64,000 nt of DNA. Origin: Phaseolus vulgaris (Eukaryota > Streptophyta > Magnoliopsida > Fabales > Fabaceae). Below are positions 1-12,000 of the stretch, in pieces (the first letter of the stretch is position 1; every line of letters starts with the position of its first letter). The stretch spans positions 8,043,344 to 8,107,343 of the forward strand of contig NC_023756.2 in assembly GCF_000499845.2 (NCBI RefSeq), read 5' to 3'. A program made the translations under genes and the position numbers. The notes under the pieces were generated by a model, which made no database searches, was not told where the DNA came from, and worked only from the letters and a program-made list of their open reading frames with translations.

Positions 1-167
1 CATCTACTTCAAAAGGTGAAAAATGTGAATCTTCAGAGTTATATTCCAAATTCTTAAATAGTACATGTCTTTTTAAGCATCACTTTTCAGACTGTGCAGC
101 ACTCTACGACATTGGACTAACAATAAAACTTTAAACGCCAGTTACTAACCATAGATGTCAAAACTGT
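1..167. other. 3' flank of the PPR gene
   Basis: Non-coding DNA downstream of the minus-strand PPR gene, presumably its 3' UTR. I see no other gene. Confidence 0.5.
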
Positions 168-2624
168 TTACATTTCCCTGACTGCAATGAGAGGCTTAGG
201 AGGAGATAGAGATCGAACTTCAGGTGCAGAACTAGGGAAAAGTATGTTTAGCCTGTGCATTAGAATATCAGACCTAGAAGGAATTTCATTCAGAAGAAAC
301 TGCTGAACAATTGGTTTCTTAAACCACTCCATGACTGAATCTCCTGAAGCCCTAAGAACCACTTTACTCACCTCAAAAGGAGACTCTACTGAGCTAAACA
401 TTTGTGCAATCACAATCTTTAAAGTTGCTCCGGTAACCAATTTTATCCGTCTTGGCACAATGCCATAATATAGCATGCGCTTTCTGAATCTATGAAGAGT
501 ATGAACTACTGCAATAAGAGCAGCTCCAACTGACAAGTTTCTAACATCAAGGGACCAAGCAATGTGCTGATCAAACACTATAGCCTTTGGGAAAAGTTTA
601 TTCTCATAAGCAACCTTCCAAACACATCGAGCTCGATTTATCTGCCCCATAAGAACTAGGTAATTGAGAAGAACATTGACAAAGTACTTAGCAGCACCCT
701 CCTCCAATTCGTAATCAACACCTTGAAAGAATTCTCGGACGAAAGATAACACCGGCTGTCCCCTATGTTCTGGGCCTGTGAAAAGTCCACACATAAATGT
801 GTGTGCCTTATGCTTTGTAGCACTGAGGATAGACATCAAATGCCTCTCATTTTTCTCTTCCTGGCACCTGACAAGATGAGCTAAAATGGAGGTGTAGAGT
901 ATCAAATCAACTTTGGCAGCAGAGTTAACATATGTTTCCAGAAGAGGCTTGGCTGATTCATACAACCCACTCTTCATGCATGACTCAAACAACTGCCTGA
1001 TAATAAAATTATTGGTTCTGATCCCAGATGAACCCATGAAACGCAACCAACTCAAAGCAAGATCAACCGAACCTTCCTTAATATACACCATCAAAACGTC
1101 ACTGGCTGTCACATCTACAGAATACCCCATGGTCTTCATTTCAAGTAGAATTTTGGCAGCCACATCCACCAGCTTCTTATTAGCTAGTAGAGTTAAAAGC
1201 ACGGTATAAGTACTTAGGCCAGGCCTTAAACCTGCATTAGTCATTGAATTGTACAGTTTCATGGCAGGATCAATTAGTCCAGCAGCAGCATGCATTTCCA
1301 AGAGACAAGAATATGTAGATGGGGTGGGTAGAAACCCTGCTTTTTCCATATCTAAAAACGTAGACATGGCAATGTCAAGCTTCCCTGATTTTGCATGGGA
1401 TTCAATGACCAAAGTATACAAACCAAAGTTAGGCCTATACCCTGCCATCCTCATCTCATCCCAAAGCCTTAGAGCCGTTTCTAACTTCCCAGACTTCACA
1501 TAAGACTCAATCAAAGAAACATATATAGTAGGGGGTGGCTTGTAGCCATAACCTCGCATCTCCATGTAAATCTTCATTGCACTCTCCAACCTGCCCGCCT
1601 TCCCCATAGAGTCAACAAGCGACACAAAGACGTTCAAACCAGGCCTAAAATCTCTTCCTTTCATTTCTTGGAAGAGTTTGAAAGCAGCATCAAGACGCCC
1701 TGACTTTGCCAAGTTCGGGATCATCAATTCATATGTCGAACCATCCAACAAACACCCAACTTTCTCCATGCTCTCATACATTTCAAATGCCTTGTAAGGC
1801 AAACCCTTATTCAAAAACAAAGTAATGAGCGAATTATACGTCTCAGTATCAACTTTACAACCAGCATCCACTATTTTCTTGAAGCAGCAAAACGACACCT
1901 CCAACTTCTCCGCCTTAGCCAAGTACCGAATCACCCTATTACACGCCGCAAACAAGGAAACCCCATCAGCCGAATCACCAACCATCTCATCAAACAACAA
2001 CTGAATCCCCTCAAAATCCCTCTTTTGATTCAGCGCATCAAACAACATGACATAACAGTCATCACTTGTAGCATACCAAGCCTGCCTCTTGGCCCACCTA
2101 AACAAACTCAAACAAGCATCAGCATCGCCAACAACCTTCAACGCTTGAGCAATGTGAGTCATGTTGGGAACAAACTGTAGCTTGTCCAATTGGGTCTCCA
2201 ATTCTGGCCCCCACTTCCACCTCTTCACAACCTCAACAATTTTTGCCACAGCCAGGGCATTCACAAAGGGCTTCTTCACCTCACCCACCATCACATGATC
2301 ATCAAGACCAGGCTCCACAGACCTCACACCCTTACCCTTGTAAATAACACCACCCGATTCATCTAAGTACTCAATTTCCTCAGTCCACTTCCCGGACCCA
2401 CCACTGTCCTGGCAGTAACATCTCATGACTCTCATCCCCACAAGGTTTGAGCCATTGCAGAAACGTGGGGTGGAGGGAAATCTCGATGAAGAGGCCAAAA
2501 ACGTTAACTTTCGGGTAAAGGGTGGTGCAGAAACAGAGGAGCGAGCGCGAGAGAGAAGAGAGAATTCATGGGTGAGTTTGAAGATATTGGTAGCAGAAGA
2601 AAGCAATTGGCGATTATAAATCAT
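168..2624 (-). CDS. EMB2217: PPR-SMR protein, EMB2217 (At1g79490)-like
   Basis: Single-exon gene for a predicted 818-residue organellar RNA-binding protein. The start is placed at the first in-frame ATG (complement of 2622-2624). The open frame continues upstream to about 2723 but has only a GTG there, and an in-frame stop lies further up with no ATG between. The N-terminus is rich in Ser, Arg and hydrophobic residues and poor in acidic ones, which fits a mitochondrial or plastid transit peptide. About ten 35-residue PPR motifs fill the middle, with the typical helix-pair pattern (TYNSLITLF, YVSLIESYVKSGKLETAL). Near residue 692 an SMR-like domain begins (LDVRNLSVGAAL ... KLVTG), with LDVR where many SMR domains have LDxH. 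The PPR-SMR family acts in organelle RNA processing or expression, and EMB2217 loss is embryo-lethal in Arabidopsis (recalled knowledge). The family call is strong; one-to-one orthology is inferred from remembered sequence. Confidence 0.9.
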   Translation of the reverse strand: MIYNRQLLSSATNIFKLTHEFSLLSRARSSVSAPPFTRKLTFLASSSRFPSTPRFCNGSNLVGMRVMRCYCQDSGGSGKWTEEIEYLDESGGVIYKGKGVRSVEPGLDDHVMVGEVKKPFVNALAVAKIVEVVKRWKWGPELETQLDKLQFVPNMTHIAQALKVVGDADACLSLFRWAKRQAWYATSDDCYVMLFDALNQKRDFEGIQLLFDEMVGDSADGVSLFAACNRVIRYLAKAEKLEVSFCCFKKIVDAGCKVDTETYNSLITLFLNKGLPYKAFEMYESMEKVGCLLDGSTYELMIPNLAKSGRLDAAFKLFQEMKGRDFRPGLNVFVSLVDSMGKAGRLESAMKIYMEMRGYGYKPPPTIYVSLIESYVKSGKLETALRLWDEMRMAGYRPNFGLYTLVIESHAKSGKLDIAMSTFLDMEKAGFLPTPSTYSCLLEMHAAAGLIDPAMKLYNSMTNAGLRPGLSTYTVLLTLLANKKLVDVAAKILLEMKTMGYSVDVTASDVLMVYIKEGSVDLALSWLRFMGSSGIRTNNFIIRQLFESCMKSGLYESAKPLLETYVNSAAKVDLILYTSILAHLVRCQEEKNERHLMSILSATKHKAHTFMCGLFTGPEHRGQPVLSFVREFFQGVDYELEEGAAKYFVNVLLNYLVLMGQINRARCVWKVAYENKLFPKAIVFDQHIAWSLDVRNLSVGAALIAVVHTLHRFRKRMLYYGIVPRRIKLVTGATLKIVIAQMFSSVESPFEVSKVVLRASGDSVMEWFKKPIVQQFLLNEIPSRSDILMHRLNILFPSSAPEVRSLSPPKPLIAVREM

Positions 2625-2830
2625 TGATGAATGTGAAGAAGCGAAATATAAGGAACGAAATGAAATACTTACACCGTTTATGTTCCTGTTCAAGCAAAAA
2701 GGTTGTAGTTTGGGAGGTTCCACACCGCTTAAACCCTGAAATGCGTTTCCTACAGTGTCAGCGACACTTCAACCCAAGGTGGTCTCTCTCTCCATTCTCA
2801 GTTTTAACTTAGATGTTTCATTTGGAAATT
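2625..2830 (-). promoter_or_regulatory. 5' leader and proximal promoter of the PPR gene
   Basis: The sequence from the ATG at 2624 to the AT-rich DNA beginning near 2830 is the likely 5' leader. Reading on the minus strand, a GT donor-like site (GTGTAAGT) lies near 2660-2670, so a small 5' UTR intron is possible. No clear TATA box was found. Confidence 0.35.
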
Positions 2831-3270
2831 TTGTCACTTTAAAGTTTTCATTCGTGATTTCCATTTTTTTTTAACTTTAATCCTAAAAATCTCAAATTTT
2901 AGTTTAATTTTTAATTTTATATTACTCATTATGGTTTTATTACTATCAAGAAATAATTTAATTAATTAAAATAAGGATTAAAGATTTATAAAATTGTACA
3001 CTTGATAAAAAAAATGCGGAATTTTGTAAAATATTAACCTAAAAATTCACATGTTAAAAATTAAAATAAAATAAAATTTATCTCATATATATATTAAACC
3101 GGTTAGAATGAACAAGTGTATAATAGGGTTTATGTTGGACGTGATAACTATTGAATTTATTGAGATTAAAAATTAGATGATAATGATTCATTATCATAAA
3201 CTTTTTCATCTGATGATTATAACTATATATTTTACTACATATCTTCTGGAAGATTACTTATTATAACCAA
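2831..3270. other. AT-rich intergenic DNA
   Basis: Low-complexity AT-rich sequence between the PPR promoter and the first repeat array. I see no gene or recognised element in it. Confidence 0.5.
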
Positions 3271-3277
3271 GTTACAA

Positions 3278-3517
3278 CATGGGTATTATTTGGTATTCAA
3301 CTACTCATGGCTAAAATTAATCCAAGTATTATTTGGAACTCAATTATTCTTAGCTAACTTAAGTATTTTCTGGAATGTAGTCACTCTTGGATAATAACCT
3401 AAGTATTTTCTGCAACGCAATCATTTATAATTAAAAATCCAAAGTATTTTTTTTGGATAGCAGTCACTCCTTATTAAAACCAAGAATTCTCTAGTAGTCA
3501 CTCCTGGGAAAAATAAC
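3278..3517 (+). repeat. Tandem array, six degenerate ~40-bp units (left inverted arm)
   Basis: Six diverged units start near 3278, 3326, 3361, 3401, 3444 and 3483. Each follows the pattern AAGTATTNTTTGGAA, then CAATCACTC-like text, then a TTAGCTAA-like end. The same unit recurs in the opposite orientation at 5371-5553, so the two arrays could be arms of one large inverted structure. Confidence 0.7.
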
Positions 3518-3920
3518 AAGGTTTGTAAAAAGGTGTGATCTAAATAATCACATGTTTGCTCACTAGATATAGGATCAACATCTTTCAATGTATGCAAAGG
3601 ATAAACCCTCTTCTAGATTCCTAATGAACATAACATAGTCCTTTCACACAAAATGATTTTAACTTATATTTCAGCAACGTTCAATGTTGGACTTGAAGAG
3701 TAGACCCAAGCCTGAAGAGAAATTGTTTTGATGATGATGTTTGAAGATGTTGATCTTAAAAGATGTATTTAGTCTTTTAGCTTTCATTGTTTGTGTTTGA
3801 GAGTATATCACACAAGGTGCATACAAGGTTTTTAGTCAGAACACAAACAATACTAAAAATAATAAAAAAGAAAAGTTGTTTTGAAAAGTTAAAATCATGT
3901 TAAAAAAGTTTTATGGCTTT

Positions 3921-4216
3921 GTTAATTGATTAAGGTTTTGAATAATCGATTATATTGTTCTTGATGAAGTTAAGACCAGATTAATCGATTATCTATTTCA
4001 ATAATCAATTAAAACAGAGAGTTGGGAAAATATGTTTCAAGAAAACAATCGATTAAATTGTTCAATAATCAATTAAACATGTTAAATGTTGTTTTTAAAA
4101 TTAATTGAAAAGTATAAATAATCGATTAACATGTGTCATAATCAATTAAAATAGAAAATTTTGTAACTGATTTTCAAGTTTTACTTAGAATGATAGATTA
4201 CCAATTTGAAATAATT
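3921..4216. repeat. Cluster of paired AATCGATT-type palindromes
   Basis: About nine copies of AATCGATT or its one-base variants (AATCAATT, AATTGATT) lie in 300 bp. Four successive pairs have the second word exactly 20 nt after the first: 3925/3945, 3984/4004, 4048/4068 and 4121/4141. The sequence around them is non-coding and sits between the two inverted tandem arrays, probably inside an LTR retroelement relic. Confidence 0.75.
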
Positions 4217-5370
4217 GATTAAATGCATCATACTTTGCTTGTAATAAATGTTTTATGAACTCTATAAATATAGTTTTGGTATCAGTCTTTTATACAACTA
4301 ATACCACTACAAAAAGATAATTTAATTAAGATCATTTGAGATATTTTCAAACTTTCAAAGATTTCAAAATTTAAAATAAAGGGTTGTGTTGTGTTGTGTT
4401 GAAACTTTGTGTATTGCTTTTGTTGTGAAGTTTTATACATTATTTTCTTATTTTAAACTTTTTGGAGTGTTCCAATGTATGTCCACTTATGTAATCAAGA
4501 GTTGATTAGGTTGATATCCTCTTGAGCGTGTTCAAGAGTTGATCTAGTTTTCTTTTTACTTTCTTGAGTTTGTAATTAAGTTGCTTGTGTGAGTGCTTGT
4601 ACAAAGTTTTGAAGATAGTGAAATTTAGTTATTCTAAGGTTGAATAACTGAAACTAAATATAGGATCATTTGTGATATGAACCAATATAATTTTTGTGTG
4701 CAATCTTTCTCTTTTTTTTATATTGTTATTAACCAATCTTTTATTAATCTTGATTTCCAAATTAATTGGATTTAGTTTTTCTAATTGAAAGTGTTTTAAA
4801 ATATTTTAAAGAAAGGGAAAATCACTTGAAAAAGTTTTAAAACTAATTCACGTCTATCATGATTTAGCCAAGCCACTCATTCTTTTATAGCATTCAACAC
4901 TTAGCAATTTGTTATCTTTTCTTCATCTTCTTGAAAGGGTGGCTTTATATAGAGATTGTTAGAAATTCATTGCACATCTTTATCTGGCTATTGAAAGCTT
5001 CAAACTCATATATCACATCTTCTTGCATCCAAGGAGAGAGAGTGTAGAAATGCATTAAATGCACCCAATGCAACATTAAATGTTAATCTCCTTTTCAAGT
5101 AACATCCCGATAGTTGGTAGTACTTATTAAAACTAGGTCAGGGGACTTTTTACTCAAATCGGAGTAACATTGGAGACCTACACGACAGATAACTAGACCA
5201 AAGTTAACATATGTTTGTGTCAAGATGGTGGTTGTTGAAATAAAGTAAAGTTAGCTCGTACCATAAACAATCTTGATGTTTATCATCTTGTATCCTTTTT
5301 AGGATGTTACCCTCTTTTAGTGACCAAAACTTTTGATATTTTATATCACATCCTTTGTTTAAACAAAGTT

Positions 5371-5553
5371 GTTTAGCTAGGAGTAATTGTGCTCCAAAGA
5401 ATATTTGGTCTTAGCTAGGAGTGGTTGTGTTTCAAATAACACTTGGTCTTAACTAGTTGCATTCTAAACAATACTTTGTGCTTAACCAGATGTTTTGTGG
5501 TCCAAATAATATTCGATGTTTACCCAAAAGTGGTTAAGTCCAAATAATACTTG
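5371..5553 (-). repeat. Tandem array, five degenerate ~38-bp units (right inverted arm)
   Basis: Units begin near 5371, 5408, 5446, 5478 and 5516. They carry TTAGCTAGGAGT, then TCCAAATAATAC-like text and TTGGTC-like junctions. This is the reverse complement of the unit at 3278-3517. Confidence 0.7.
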
Positions 5554-5689
5554 TCTTATATCTTGCAATGTTAGTTTGCTAGTTCGTGTTGATCAAGAAC
5601 TTGACGTATTATGGGTTTTCAAACGGACGAATATAAAAGATACTTTGCGTAAATATCTCTTATCTTTTTAAATTGCATTTTATTAATCT

Positions 5690-6900
5690 GCATCCAACCT
5701 AAGGGGGAGAGTTTTGTGAAAACAAGTGTTAACAAGCCTTTTTGATAATACATCTTATTGATAACGGTCATATTTCAATAATATTTCATATTAAAATACA
5801 TGTACTTATGGATATTTATTGATAAACTAACTTTAATTTATCCCCTAATTTATGAGTTTAAACTTTTTTACTTGTTTTGTGATTATAATATGAATAAGAA
5901 CGATTTATTCTCAAATTTGTGTTAATTTCAGGATTTTAGGGGAAAATGGAGATGAAAGGGCTAAAGGAGAATGTCCAAGATAAAAAGGGAAAGCTGGAAC
6001 GCTTCCACACTCGCACAAACTTGCCTAAGCCAGAAGCTTTCATGAGGAACTCACCCAAGTGAGATCAATCTCGCCCAAGAGAGACCACTCCAGAGAGGTT
6101 GTGTTTTTCCTTGTCTAACTTGCCCAGGTGAGCCCAATCACGCCCAGGCGAGAAGTCACTTAGCCTAAGACCAACTAGGTTAAATATGATGCGTGAGACA
6201 CAACCCTAAACATCATTGTGAGAATAGAAGGTGATAGAAAACCCTAGAGGAGGCAACCATCAAGGAGAAACATTCTGGATCTTCTTTTCTTGTTTTCCAT
6301 GCTTGTAATGGCCAACATGAGTGGCTAATTCTACCATTTGAGATTGAGAGTAATTTGTTCAAACTCTTATGCATTGATGTGATATTAAAATATAATATTT
6401 ATTCTTGATTGATGATTGTATTTTCATTTTATTTGTAATGCTTGTTTATCATGATTTTGATCCTTAGATTTGACTGAAAAATATCTCTAAGTTTCTGACC
6501 TAAATAATAATGCTTAACCTATTTGAATGCTATAAATAGATTTGAAATGTTAATTGCTATAAACATATAATCGTAAGGATAAAGAGTTTATAAATATGCG
6601 ATAAATCGATATTTAGGAAATTATCTTAATAAATTTATATGTGAGAAATCAATATGAATAAATTTTATATAGGCATCAATATCAATCAAAGGATATAATA
6701 TTATTATGCTTTTTAAAATGCAAAAAGAGTGATGGATTTTAGATTTTCCACATGTTATGTGTTCCTCTTTTATCTTAATTTGATCATTTGGTAAGTGGGA
6801 AAGTTTTTTGAAAGTGTTTTAAGAGTCCTTTGTGACTTTTAGTTACATTTTAATAAATTAAATTATGTTTTAATCTCTTAAATATTTTTATATTTGTAGA
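5690..6900 (+). repeat. LTR-retroelement-like relic with CGCCCAGGCG words
   Basis: A purine-rich tract (AAGGGGGAG) at about 5701-5709 resembles the polypurine tract that precedes a 3' LTR. The next ~1.2 kb is non-coding. It includes 6052-6152, where CACCCAAG/CGCCCAAG (6052/6072) and GCCCAGG/GCCCAGG (6122/6142) occur as pairs exactly 20 nt apart. No LTR boundaries or target duplication were established. Confidence 0.35.
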
Positions 6901-9020
6901 AAAATAATGAAGAACATTCTAATCAATTCAAATGCATTGAGCTAAAATGATTTTATTTCTCTTCTTTTTTTAATCAGTTATTCTAACTCAAACAATATTT
7001 TCATTGACTAAGGAGGTTGAAATAAACAAATGCCTAAATACATTATTTTATGTTATTACATACATACATGTAACATGATATAAATTTAATTTGCTACATA
7101 GTCTTCTTTTCACCAAATTAGACTCATGAATTCTCACGATTATGTAATAGACCAATCCATCTTGAGATTCTATGTTTAATAGAGTGTTATCAATATTATG
7201 AAGGAATGCTTAAAGAAAAAAATATTTTTTATATACCAAATTGAGTATAATAGAAAATGTTATGAACTCAAGTTCGTTAAGATGACATTAGGGTCAATCA
7301 CCGCATCCGAGGTATTATCCGCTTTGGAGCTCGAAGTTCCATTACGGTTTTGTTCTTAAACTGTCATTGACCTAAGCGATTTGGGACTATTATTGGACGT
7401 ACAAGAACAAGTCCCTCAATCAAAGGCTAAAGGAACGAGTTTTCGATTCCCACAGACAATACCAATGTTTTGACATCAAGTTTGTTGAGATGACATCACT
7501 AACCATGTAGTCATGAGTTCAAGTCCCACAGTGGATGCCAAATGTTCTTATCGAAAATCGTCTTAGAGTGATTTTGAGGTGGAATTGAGATAACTCCTCT
7601 TGCGATTCAGCTTCCCAAGTGAATTCAGAATGATTCTCCTAGGGATCGAACTTGGATTCAGCGTTGTCGGATCGTCAGAAGAGGGGGAGGTCTATATGCA
7701 AAGATTATCCGATGTCAAAATAAAAAATATATTGAAAATATTTAATGTAAGAGATCTGTATACTTTATTGATTGTAACATTTTATATGGGATTGTAACAT
7801 TTTATAGGAGATTTAGGTTTAGTCTCTTTGATATCAACAAAATAGATTTATGAGTTATTATTAGCATTGATGGTAAAGGACAACCGTAGAACCGAATTAT
7901 GGTCCGAATTATGATAATAATTCTTTGTTTTGATATATAAAAAGAGGTCATACAGAAACTAAAAATACAAGAATAAAATATCTCCATGTAAATTTCATGG
8001 TTTATTATATAACATATATAGTGATATATGGTTTCATAATTTTCATTTTCCTCTCTCATTATATATATATAATATTTATCTTCTTTATATATATAGTTTA
8101 TAGTTTAATTTTTTTTTTATTAAATTTCAAATAATAGAAAATGTGTGGCAAATAAAATACAGTATCAAAGATTTGTATTTTTTTTTTCTTTTGTTTAATA
8201 ATACTTTTTCATGTGATGGTAAATGATTGTTGTTACATGAGGTATCAGCCTAGTTGAGATCTTAAGTGACATCGTGATGCCTAACATGAAAGTTTTTTTT
8301 TTTAAATAAAAAAAATACAGTACCAATGACTCCTATACCATTTTCCTTCCTTAACATTTTCCTAAAATTAAAAAAGAAAAAAGGCAGCCTCATCTCACTT
8401 TTATTGCAAAAAGGGGTAATTTTGCCTCTTTTGATTTAGGAAAAAGTAAGGAGCAATTGATTTTTAAAGTACAGTAATGATTTAATGAAAAGACAGGCTA
8501 ACGAACAGCAAACGACGACGCTTCATTGATTAGAGAACAACAATATATGTTCCTCTTCCCAGAGAATAACAGAAGCTAGTCTCCACCAACATGCACGAAG
8601 AAAATCAAAAACCCTTTCTTTTCGCACAACACAACAAAAAATAAATAGAAAAACCTCAAAGCGTTGAAGATTCAACCATCACATACGTGTACAGTATGCA
8701 CTACTTTCTTAAGTAATTACAACAACTACACTCGCAATTTCAAGATTCGTTCCCACATTAATAATTGCTTAATTTAATTATTGACCTGTATAATTATTAT
8801 TCTTTAACCGGTTTATTTAGCACAAATTGGGGAATTGGACAATATCTTCCCTTTCTCCCATCTCATCATGTCATAATATTAGTATATATTGTTTACACAT
8901 GTATCTTGGAATTTTGACTTCAGCATTGCAAGCTGAGCGTGGAGAGATCAGAGTCATGAGATGAATTTTGGATCTTTGAGGCGATACCCTTTTGGTTTCT
9001 GACCTTGAAATCGAGCTGGG
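6901..9020. other. Intergenic DNA and 5' flank of the galactosyltransferase gene
   Basis: AT-rich sequence. The stretch 7256-7700 is more balanced in composition and may be an old unclassified repeat. The stretch from about 8490 is a likely leader or promoter of the gene starting at 9021. No other gene was found. Confidence 0.4.
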
Positions 9021-12000
9021 ATGGGGAAAGTTTGGATTTTGATGTTGGTGGTGGTGGTGGGTGTGGTGGGCATTGAAGGTGCAAGGAAGTCTCCGACCGG
9101 GAGGATCCACACCCTCTTCTCCGTGGAATGTCAGAATTACTTTGACTGGCAGACGGTGGGGCTGATGAACAGTTACAGGAAGGCCAAGCAGCCTGGACCC
9201 ATCACAAGACTCCTCAGCTGCACTGATGAGGAAAAGAAGAATTACAAGGGGATGCATTTGGCACCAACCTTTGAGGTGCCCTCCATGAGTAGACACCCCA
9301 GAACTGGTGACTGGTAAACTAATGATAAATAATCAGTGTTGCAGAGGTTTTTTATTTTGTTTTTGTTTTTGGGTGGGATGGGGTAATTTTTGGAAGGACA
9401 AATGTTAGAGGCAGTTTGAGAGGTGTTTTTTGAGTTTCCCTTCGGTAATTCGTGTAACAGATTTTTATCTAAGGTCAACATAGATTATTATGGGTGAAAC
9501 TTCAATTTTGACTGGAAATCAGCACTGAAAACGCCTATGAAACTGTATTTAAGTTTTGTCTTTTTTGGAATTTGTAGTGTGGAATGTGGATTGATTTGCG
9601 TGATTTTGTTGTGGAGTGAGGTTAATGACATGGTTCTGGTTCTGGTTGTCCAATGTTAGTTGGTTAATTACCAGGGTAGTTTTTAACTCTTGTGATTTGT
9701 TGTTCTGTGTAGTTGTGTATCCCGCTGTTGATCTTTCCTTAGGCATGTCTAGGGGCAGGATCTGTGAGTTCTTGAAACATTGGGTATATAAATTGTGGGT
9801 TGGTGTGGTGGCTAAAGTCTTCATGGGAAATAAGCAGTGGATTTGTGTGGTGTACGACAGTTATGATTAGTACAGTTATGACTTGTGAAGTTGACAAGAA
9901 ATTTCCTAATGTCAGCAATGTGCATTTTTTCCTTGTGCATAAGACCACTGAGCTTGGACTTGTCACCAATTAATACAGAGCATTGGATGAGTAATCTTGA
10001 TACTCTTGCTTCATAATGAAAATATTCTGCTAGTACTTTGGTTTGTGTAAGTGACCATTTGGTTTGAGAAAATGTTTCTTTATTTTCATTTTCTGTTTTC
10101 ACTTTGATTTCTTATTATGCAGAAAAAAGTGAAAACAAAAAATGAAAACATTAAAAAGTTATTTTTAGTGAGTCCTATGCAAGCATTTGAAAAATGCAAA
10201 CAAAGTAAAAACAAAAAGTGTTTTCTCAAACCACATGCTCCTAAGTGTCTGTTCATTCCCATATCACCCCCTTTAAGGTGTTTTTATTTTATTTTATTTT
10301 AACACGTCCCTTTGGCAAATTCATGCGCCTATGTTATTACAAAAGCAGAACCATTTGCTGAAGATAGCAGGATGAAAAATAAATCTCCTATCCACTATGC
10401 AGGTATCCTGCAATAAACAAACCTGCTGGGGTTGTACACTGGCTTAAACACAGTAAGGATGCAAAAAACGTTGACTGGGTTGTCATTCTGGATGCAGACA
10501 TGATAATCCGAGGCCCAATTCTACCTTGGGAGCTTGGTGCAGAGAAAAAAAGACCTGTTGCAGCTTATTATGGGTATTTACTATTTTCTTGCTTATTCAT
10601 TTTATTCACTCCTTTTCTTTTTGTGGTGTAGTGTAAACCGCTTGATCATCACTTCCATTTTTAGATACTTTTGGAAGGATGCTAATGCACTAGAGCAGCT
10701 TACATTTGGCTATTGTCAATTTATAACAATATGGAAGTTCTGGAAGCCTAGGCCTTTTGTATTTACATTGGCCATAATGCATTCACTTGACGATTGAATC
10801 AGGGGATAGGGCCTTTACTAATGCATGAGTTAGAGAGCTTTGCTTTAAGTTATAAACTTGATTAAATCTCTTAAAGTGGTACTTAAATATTGTATTTTAT
10901 ATTATTGTTTCTTTCTTTGGCTCACCATTAAAACTTGAGACATATCTAAATTCTGTCTCCAGGTACTTAAAAGGTTGCGACAATATTTTGGCTCAACTGC
11001 ACACAAAACATCCAGAACTGTGTGACAAAGTTGGTGGGCTTTTGGCCTTTCATATAGATGACCTGCGAGTTTTTGCTCCCTTGTGGCTTTCAAAAACTGA
11101 AGAAGTTAGGGAAGATAGGGCTCACTGGGCAACAAACATAACTGGTGACATCTACGGGAAAGGATGGATCAGTGAGATGTATGGATACTCATTTGGTGCT
11201 GCAGAGGTGAGTTCAATACCTTAAAATGATTTTTTTATTTCAGGCATTATAAACTATATACTTGACGTAACTCTGTATCAATCATCTAGCGCTTCACTGT
11301 AGTGTTTAATGATTCAATTTCCACTGATTTATTTTGTATGTATCCTTCTTTATGTCTACCTGTTTGGGTTCCCTCCTCTTCTTCACAGGTTGGACTTCGG
11401 CACAAGATCAATGATAACTTAATGATCTACCCAGGTTATGTTCCTCGAGAGGGTATTGAGCCAATTCTTCTTCACTATGGGCTGCCGTTTAGTGTTGGGA
11501 ATTGGTCGTTTAATAAACTGGCTCACCACGATGATGGACTTGTATACGAATGTAATAGTCTCTTTCCAGAACCTCCATATCCCAAAGAGGTACATAAACC
11601 ATTATACTTGTATAAAAGGAAACTCATGGTTGGAGAAAAACCAGAATTTTTCACCCCCATGTGTGCTTCTCTTTTGGGAGAAGAAATTCCTGTGTTATAG
11701 AAAAGGATGTTTATTTGTGATGCACTAATGCTTCACCATTTTCTAATAAGCAAGCACATATTTCTATTACATGTATTTAATCTTTGTTTTTGTTCAACTA
11801 TGCTTATGAAAATAAATATGGCATAAGGTTTTTTCAGTTTTACTGAAAGTATCTTATTGCAGGTAAGACAGTTGGAACTTGATGATAATCGAAGGCGAGG
11901 CCTGTTTCTAAGCATAGAGTGCATAAACATTATAAATGAAGGCCTTTTATTACAACATGCAGCAAATGGTTGCCCTAAACCAGTATGGTCTAAATACTTG

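Noticed and set aside
2625..2723. Longer PPR protein starting at 2723
   Set aside because: The codon there is GTG, not ATG; no in-frame ATG exists before the upstream stop, so the start was moved to 2624.
7600..7797. 65-codon plus-strand open frame
   Set aside because: No domain, no neighbours, AT-rich context; consistent with chance.
8871..9296. Minus-strand open frame of 141 codons
   Set aside because: It lies opposite the first exon of the galactosyltransferase gene and shows no domain; it is a shadow of that exon.
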